From: Morchella semilibera
Taxonomy: Eukaryota > Ascomycota > Pezizomycetes > Pezizales > Morchellaceae
NCBI GenBank assembly: GCA_009192285.1
Contig: CM018609.1
Location: 637,282-701,281, forward strand
Direction of reading: 5' to 3'
DNA: 64,000 bases
Shown: positions 57,477-64,000 of the stretch, one piece after another
How the letters are laid out: the number at the start of each line of letters is the position of its first letter
How positions within the stretch are numbered: the first letter of the stretch is position 1
Position numbers and translations under genes: made by a program
The notes under the pieces: generated by a model
What the model saw: the letters and a program-made list of their open reading frames with translations, nothing else
Databases searched by the model: none
Told to the model about the DNA's origin: nothing

Positions 57477-58240
57477 CAATCATTGGCATACCAAGAATTA
57501 CACTTGCGTACTTGCATACATGTAGTCTTGACAGCTATTCCAGTGCTGCTCAGCGTAAAAATATAGTGATCATGAAATTAACAGCAGAGTCAACTACTAA
57601 GTAGATATCTAATTACCCAGGTTTTGGTAAGAATACCACACAGTAGAGTTATCCTTATATCATCATACTCGGCTAGGAATAAATACTACATGTACATGTA
57701 TGTATATATAAACGCATGCGAGAGCACGGGTTGGAGATCTCAGAAAAATCTTCATGATAAAAATCAATAAATACAATATAAATACGTACTATTTTGGTGT
57801 CTAATTCCTACATGTATTATAAGTAATCTGGTATTCTAAGAACATAAATGTCTCTATTGTTTCCCTGAACCGGCGCCATAAGCATATTAATCGGCCGTAT
57901 CTGGGCTACACCTATGTACGTATATGTACATGTAGTCAGCGCATATAGACAGCCCTATCAGTGAAATACATATGTTGCCCCTTGTGGTCTAGCTCTCAGA
58001 CCTGCTCTAATGATTGGCAATTCTACCTGCTTTGACAAAGCATCCATGCCGACTCTTCCGTACGTGCACGCGTGGTACTTGACTTGATCGATGGTTTGCA
58101 TGCATTGTGGTACCGGCGTCACGGTTTTAATGTTCAATTGGTAGCTATCGTTTTACCCTTCGAATCCCCTCGACCACTAGGCCCACGGGAAAGTAGGCAG
58201 TATTATACTTGTCGTCAAACTATTCGTTTATTGAAAGTAT

Positions 58241-58260
58241 ATTTCGGGGTTCCCCGAAAT
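58241..58260. repeat. Short stem-loop ATTTCGGGG/CCCCGAAAT
   Basis: Nine-base arms around a TT centre. No U-run or gene end is adjacent, so its role is unknown. Confidence 0.6.
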
Positions 58261-61200
58261 CTAGTAGCTACGTAGCTGTGCTTACCCACATCTTCGTCGC
58301 TTCATAATCATGAGAAGCTGTATCTGCAACTAAATCATATCTGAGACTTAAGTTGAATCATATTAATCCTCAATGAGATTTACTAATGCCATAAAGATCA
58401 AACCACATGGGCATTTTCTACAACTGTAATGGAATCCAGTCCTAAATAGGGAATGGTGGGCGTATATTAGGATTTCGGATTCCTCCGGGTCCACCGCCGA
58501 CATCGGGACAGGTTCTACCCCAACCTATATCCCATCCAGGCCAATATTTTCCAAATGGGCCGATCATATCGAAGATATGTTCCTATGCCCACGCTGTACT
58601 TAATCCATATTTGTTTCAAACAGCGAGGTTTATTGTCATCTAAAACTAAATCTCAGGTACCGCCCGCGATCCGTGATTAGGGGGGGGACTCAATTTCACA
58701 CGAACTAATGGAATTTTGTCATGGATAGGCACTACAAGTCAAGTACTACTTTAAAACTGAACAGCAGTCGTTGATATGTCATTAACTATTTCTATCAGAT
58801 CTTAATACAATATCAACCAGTCTTCGGGTAAGTATATAAATATTCAGCCCCAGTTAAAGTATCAATATTGAAGGCTTCAATATGAGGTTAACAAACCATG
58901 AAATAGTAATTATGGCAATAATACTAAGTTTTCCAGGTATGAGGTTCTATAAGGCACATACATACACCACATCAATGGTATATAATCAGATAGATTGATT
59001 CCGAGTTCTGTGGGCACCCAGCCGCAACTAATCTCCTCTCCGCTTTCCGAGGTACCATGTCTCTTGGAGTGGTTCTCATTGTACAGAGCCAATCTTTCTG
59101 CCCATGGCCCATCTGAATATAAGTTTCTTTCCTTATTTGATTCCTTGGCTACTCGATTCACGGCATATCACTCGGTTTTGTCAGCTCCAGTCATGTGGGT
59201 ATGGGATGTGGTGTGAGAATTGATGCTTCTGTGTTGATAATTCATTAGTAGATTGAAGTACATGTATTCAGCGGACCCGAAATGGGCGCCTGATCTCGAG
59301 GGTTGTACCGCCGGGGTTTCCCGATAGTGCGAATATGTTCGTGCAGAATATAGCTAAGTTCAATACGTATAGCCAACTTCATGCAGAGGCATTATAAAAA
59401 GATTCTAAATCGAGGTTTTTAGTTATCAGTAGATGTGCAGATTCTAAATTTTACGAAACAGCTCGCCAGCCTTATAAATAGGATGGATGACACGTACGGC
59501 GCTGTGATGGAAATACAGGCTAGGGGTCAATTGCAAGTTAGCCCCACGACTCACCCTCTCACTACACACTCAGGGCGTTATCGATAAAACTACATGCATG
59601 TATCCTATCAACATCTATCGTATCATTCTCACCCTATCGCCCTCATCTTGTGAATTCCGTATTATCTCATGGTATGTATCTTATCCACTAGTACCCTGAA
59701 CGAGCTCAGATTGAGCTAAAAGCCATCACTACCAAATAGTCCCACACTCCATGAGACACAACCGCCCGCCCGAAACGATGGTAGAATCAATTAATTACGA
59801 ATCGCATCCTGAGTTATGAACTAAGCACTATGTATGCAATAACCACGCGTGAGGGCTAGTGGTATGTACAGTATTCTGAACCTGAAATTATAGCTGATAG
59901 CTAACGGGCTATCATCATGTAGTGCTGTTGATCCCGGTATAAGCCTACATGTAGTAGCCACGTACATAGAGAAACTGAAAACCGATATACAAGGATTCCC
60001 ACATTCACTAATTTCTCATTTGTACCAGTGCCAGCAGTTTCTAGAAGCTTCCATTTATCAAGGCCACTCTGGGGAGAAAGCGCTGGACTTCCTCATGTAC
60101 CGCATGTATGTGTGTATCATTTTAAATACATGTAGTAGACACGGGAAATGCCATCTCAACAATCTTCTATCAATTGATAAGATAGGGACATCACATATCG
60201 CTGCTGAATGTATTTTCTTCGGAGATATCCGGAACGTATGAGGACTGTGAGGCGAGGCATTGATTGATTGATACCTTATACATTGAGGTGAGGCATTAAA
60301 CAAAATTTGGTATCGGATTTAGATTTAAGATCCCATTGGTGCGAAGCTTAGAAGATCTAATGTAAAGTTAACAAGTGTATGATGGATGTTCAAATGTCGT
60401 CTTTGATTATATGTATCTTTATGGCTTATCCACCACTGATTCCTTCATCACCAAGGCAGTGGCTGCTCGCTTAGACAACATCTATGTAGTCCGAGTCGGC
60501 TTCTGTTCGGTCTCAAGGCGTGCGAACGGTAACTCACTAGTTAACTAGTGGCTTGATGTTGGTCATTGACCATGAGTCAGGTGAGACATCCCGTTAGGCC
60601 TTTCTGCCTACTTTAGCTAGAATACATGTAAGTAAGCAGAATCACCCCACATTTCTCGATCGATAAGCTCAGATTTTAGATCTATCTTCCCAAGGCAGGT
60701 AGGCGGTGCGAACAGTCCCTATACCGAAATCATGTGACACTACCGTTTATAGAGGTCATTTCAAAGTATTCAAGGGGACAAAATCCTGAAGATAAAAAAA
60801 AAACAGCCCTTGGAAACATACCGAGTCCGGTTCAAGTTGAACCGTGGGATTATGTAGTTTACACGTGACGTAATCCATGAAGGAATTTTTCTGACAAGGG
60901 CTACATCATGTAGTACTAGTCGCCAGATGGTAAGGAGCGAGCCTCAATACCTTGGTTATGTTCCGATTTCTACAAGCCTCGGACCGGAACAGGGACCAAC
61001 CCGAAGTTTCAAGCTTACACATTAGTAAGTACAAGCTACATGTAATTGATGACGTTTCTCTTTGGCCGAATGACACATGTAGCTTTAACGCCGGAACAAG
61101 AAAATTCCGCCCCCCACAAAACCAGGGCTTTGTTTGACCCATGAATTTGGGGAAACCTTAATTATTGCGTAATGTGTACTTGGAATTTCTAGGCTTAGTA

Positions 61201-62784
61201 CGGTAATTACAATTCATCATAAGGGGTAACTTTGAGGCAAGGCAGTTGCCCTTGATATGTCCTGTCCGCAAACAAATGTTTTAGTCAAAGGAGAAGGGAT
61301 GAGGTTGTGCATAGGTGGAACCCCAGTCATATAATGTCACTCGTGTGGTGTTTTGTTTCATTTTATTTATTTATTTATTTATACTTCATATATTATTGTC
61401 ATTAATTGTATTCGCAATTGTGGTAGTGTAGACATTCCCGAGGGTCTAGTTGTTTGTCCTCCAGTGATCTTAGGTGTCCCGACCTATTTCTCCAAACCCC
61501 CCTTACACATACGCAGCATATGAAACAGAATTCGATTTTATGTGCGTAAATGTACCTTAGCTACACCACACAGAGTTCGTAGGCATTGTACTTTAAGTTA
61601 AAGATAGCAATAGGCTAGATCTATATCGATGACACCTTGATGCCACATTTGAAAGCAGATGAGGTCAATCTAGACGTTATTAACTTGCATAACCTGTACA
61701 TAGGTACAAGCACCTCCAACTACTACGTCAAAAAATATTTTCTTGCCTGTAGATACTTAACACCGGGTGATTGTTCATGACTGAAGGAAGAAACACAGAG
61801 GCGCGTGCACAGGCGTTTAGCCAATAACACCCGGCAATTATAATTATATATGCTCATCATTACTAGAATCGCTACACACCCTTTCTCATACAGAAACCAG
61901 AATAGATAAAGCTCAACGTCCCACCGTGTACCAGTAGGCATGTAATATAGCATTCTTAATTATTGGCCTCGTTCTTACCCGCGAGGCAGATCTTGCTTCC
62001 GATAGGACAGGGCCCAAGGCCGGGAAATATGAATCTCACTCTGCCTGTCTATCCTGCGCAACCCAGCGTAGCCTGCCTATCTTAGTTCGGCAGATTGATC
62101 TCCGCGAAATCTTGTAAGCACCTACCATACATAAATTACTTACATTAAGCGGGGGGGACAGGGTTGGTTTTTCCCTCCTGCGGCGGGTTTTAGGGGATAG
62201 GGTAGTTGTATGGTGATACTCTTACTCAAGGAGGTTCTGCTCGGGAGAGACGTGGGCCCCGATGCGGAAATATTGGAAATAGGATCGATTCGCTGTGCTG
62301 GCGCTATCACGGGCAGATCAGAGTGTTACCCGACTTACTGTTACAGAGTAGTTACAGTGCGCGGTACAGGATTGTATGAAATTTGACTACATTAGCTGTT
62401 GGTTCTATCCTACTCTAGTGGTGGTGGATGGATGATATGGATGGGCTAGCTAGGCATATTTATTAGCAAGGGGAGGCAGACAGGCGCGCTACTATTTCTG
62501 CTTGCTTGCTGGTGCGACAAGTGTGATTAATTTTTTTTTTCTTCACAAAGAGTAGATGACCAGATCACCTGCACCAATGAAACACTTGGAGTTGTAGATT
62601 ATCCCCATCATTGAAATTTGAATGTTACCTTACTAAGCCAGATGCGCAAATCGGGAGTTTAGCGATAGGTACAGTGCCACGCTTTCACTGCAATGCGTGG
62701 CACACACAGCCTACGCACCAGTGCCCAGGGAAAGAGTACCAGTATCCATACGCGCACACCACTGCCGAAGAGAAGACATGAAAT

Positions 62785-63914
62785 TTAGAGCCAGACAGTC
62801 ACCCCATCGAATCCATTTTCGACAACAAGGTGTGCGTCCCTGTCCTCGGGGTTCAAGGGTGCGTTGCCGGGACGAACAACGATTGCTGCGTCCATTCCAG
62901 CCTGTTTTGCCGCTGCGACTTCTGGAAAGATGCACGTTGATGTTAGTGGGGGAGGGGAGGTGAGTAGGAATGGGGGGCTTTGAAGATCGGGGCGGAAATG
63001 TGCCTCGTTGCGGGTAGTATTTCCTTTTGGGCTGGGCGGGATGAGGATTGGGGTAGGGGAGGTGATGCGCGCGATGAGATGAAAACGTGAATGTAGGTAG
63101 AAGGATAGTGATAGGATAGATGCAGCGTGAGAAAGATCAGAGGGAAGTTTTGGGGGATTTAGGTTGGTGGAAGTACATGTAGCGGTGGGGTTGGGGGGTA
63201 AGCTTAAGTGCATGATCATGGTATTGGGATTTGGGTTGATAACTGATTGGGGGAAGAAGAGATATTGGTAACAGACCCTTGACGTTGTCGCTAAGGAAAA
63301 GCCAAGAGGCCACATTGATGCCGGTCCTTTCGGCAATGATCTTGTATGATGCGGCTTCTGTCTTCGGACCGGCGCTCACGGTGTCAAAGTAGTCCGAGAA
63401 GTACTTGGTCATGTCACCGACTTCAGCATCGGTATGCTGGAAGAGGAGCTTTTGGGCTGAACGATTATGTGAGCTTCGAGCTTTCTTGCTTCATTGATTG
63501 CGGAGTCACCTCCGGACTCTTGGTAGTATTCCTTGCACTAGTCCATGGATGTAGAGGCAACTCCACGAGTTTACTCTAGAGTGCCCATGCTGATGGTCAT
63601 GCAGCAGATAACCGGAAAGAAGCATCAACCCCGACAAAGATAAACGGCGCTTGTCGTCCACTTAAGGGTTGTGTCCCTCGGGCTCTCGCAGAGAAGAGGG
63701 AAAAAAATGGAACAGGGTATATCAGAGTGTAGAAAGGTAGAAAGGATACATCAATGGAACCAAGCTTGGAATGTCTTACCGGCAACGGATCCAGACGAAT
63801 ATATGCTAACCGTCAACCCGAGCTTCTCGACCCAGTGTTTTATCGCTGGAAAGACATCTGGGTAGATTGGTGCTTGGTAGGCTCCTTCGTGATAGCCAGA
63901 CTCCCAGATAAGTC
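62785..63914 (-). CDS. UTR4: Enolase-phosphatase E1 of methionine salvage (3' part; runs off right edge)
   Basis: A HAD-family enzyme that enolises and dephosphorylates the 2,3-diketo-5-methylthiopentyl phosphate intermediate. Exons seen are 63914-63780, 63456-63277 and 62921-62785; earlier exons lie outside the window (63915-64000 reads as intron ending CTTAG). Landmarks: LIWESGYHEGAYQAPIYPDV, LTVSIYSSGSVA (HAD motif II Ser), AQKLLFQHTDAEVGDMTKYF, FDTVSAGPKTEAASYKIIAE (motif III Lys), WLFLSDNVK joined across the intron to EVAAAKQAGM (motif IV Asp), then VVRPGNAPLNPEDRDAH. Phases close at both junctions. The two introns here are 323 and 355 nt, long for this window, and the second uses a GTCTGT donor. 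The catalytic Asp of motif I should be in the missing N-terminal part. Confidence 0.92.
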
Positions 63915-64000
63915 CTAAGATAAAGTAATTTATTGATTGTCAGTCACACACATTATCTCGGTTTTGTTTCGTGCATATTGTTTATCGCCCTTCCTTATCG

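Larger units (their letters stand above)
51558..62784. other. 11-kb gene-poor tract
   Basis: No conserved gene recognised. It holds a polypurine tract (51770-52290), poly-A and AAAT repeats (53050-53145), 17 TACATGTA octamers by eye including the palindrome at 57457-57476, a stem-loop at 58241-58260, a TTTA repeat near 61358-61381 and a possible small spliced frame at 53998-54416 (-). ORFs at 55580-55790, 58072-58275, 60020-60303 and 60906-61142 have no known motif. Confidence 0.5.

Overview
The window is nuclear DNA from a filamentous ascomycete. Most genes have short introns (about 50-150 nt, some longer) with GTATGT/GTAAGT/GTGAGT donors, CTAAC-like branch points and CAG/TAG acceptors. The gene set is fungal: Set2, Rad23, an Erf4-type Ras palmitoylation subunit, an ATRX-like SNF2 protein with a fungal N-terminus, and a NACHT-ankyrin receptor relic. 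Gene-poor AT-leaning tracts, MITE-like foldbacks and many poly-C/poly-G runs would suit a repeat-rich Pezizomycete (truffle/morel relatives), but that placement is inference only.

Layout. 1-596 (-): 5' part of a citrate synthase that runs off the left edge. 2.57-4.77 kb (-): decayed NACHT-ankyrin (NLR-type) gene with many frameshifts. 6.94-8.09 kb (+): lipid-droplet-associated hydrolase family. 11.5-13.2 kb (+): coiled-coil protein of unknown function. 14-23.5 kb is a GC-rich block holding a copia-Gag-like gene (15.6-16.9 kb, +), an Erf4/GOLGA7-family gene (18.3-19.4 kb, -) and, divergent from it, the start of a long SNF2 ATPase gene (20.8-27.6 kb, +). Then come a multi-pass membrane protein (29.2-30.2 kb, +), SET2 (32.3-35.4 kb, -), RAD23 (37.8-39.4 kb, -), and a four-helix membrane protein (40.4-41.5 kb, +). 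41.6-62.7 kb is almost gene-free apart from a Myb/SANT-like AT-hook protein (50.2-51.6 kb, -). It carries foldback elements, microsatellites, a polypurine tract and a striking excess of the octamer TACATGTA. The right edge (62.8-64.0 kb, -) holds the 3' half of the methionine-salvage enolase-phosphatase.

There is no operon logic. The theme is housekeeping chromatin and repair genes (SET2, RAD23, SNF2/ATRX-like, AT-hook) beside metabolic genes (citrate synthase, enolase-phosphatase, lipid hydrolase). The conserved genes were resolved to exon level by joining frames across splice sites, and phases were checked by hand. The SNF2 and Erf4 genes need small frame corrections, several at homopolymers, which look more like sequence error than decay. 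The NLR gene by contrast looks truly dead.

Most unusual: (1) the TACATGTA octamer, about 40 copies counted by eye, 34 of them in 42.3-63.2 kb, with one ~100-bp foldback carrying it at both ends; (2) a second foldback with 31-bp arms and TA ends; (3) a free-standing copia-type Gag domain fused to an unrecognised C-terminal region, a candidate domesticated capsid gene; (4) a 54-codon tandem duplication next to a splice acceptor in the SNF2 gene.
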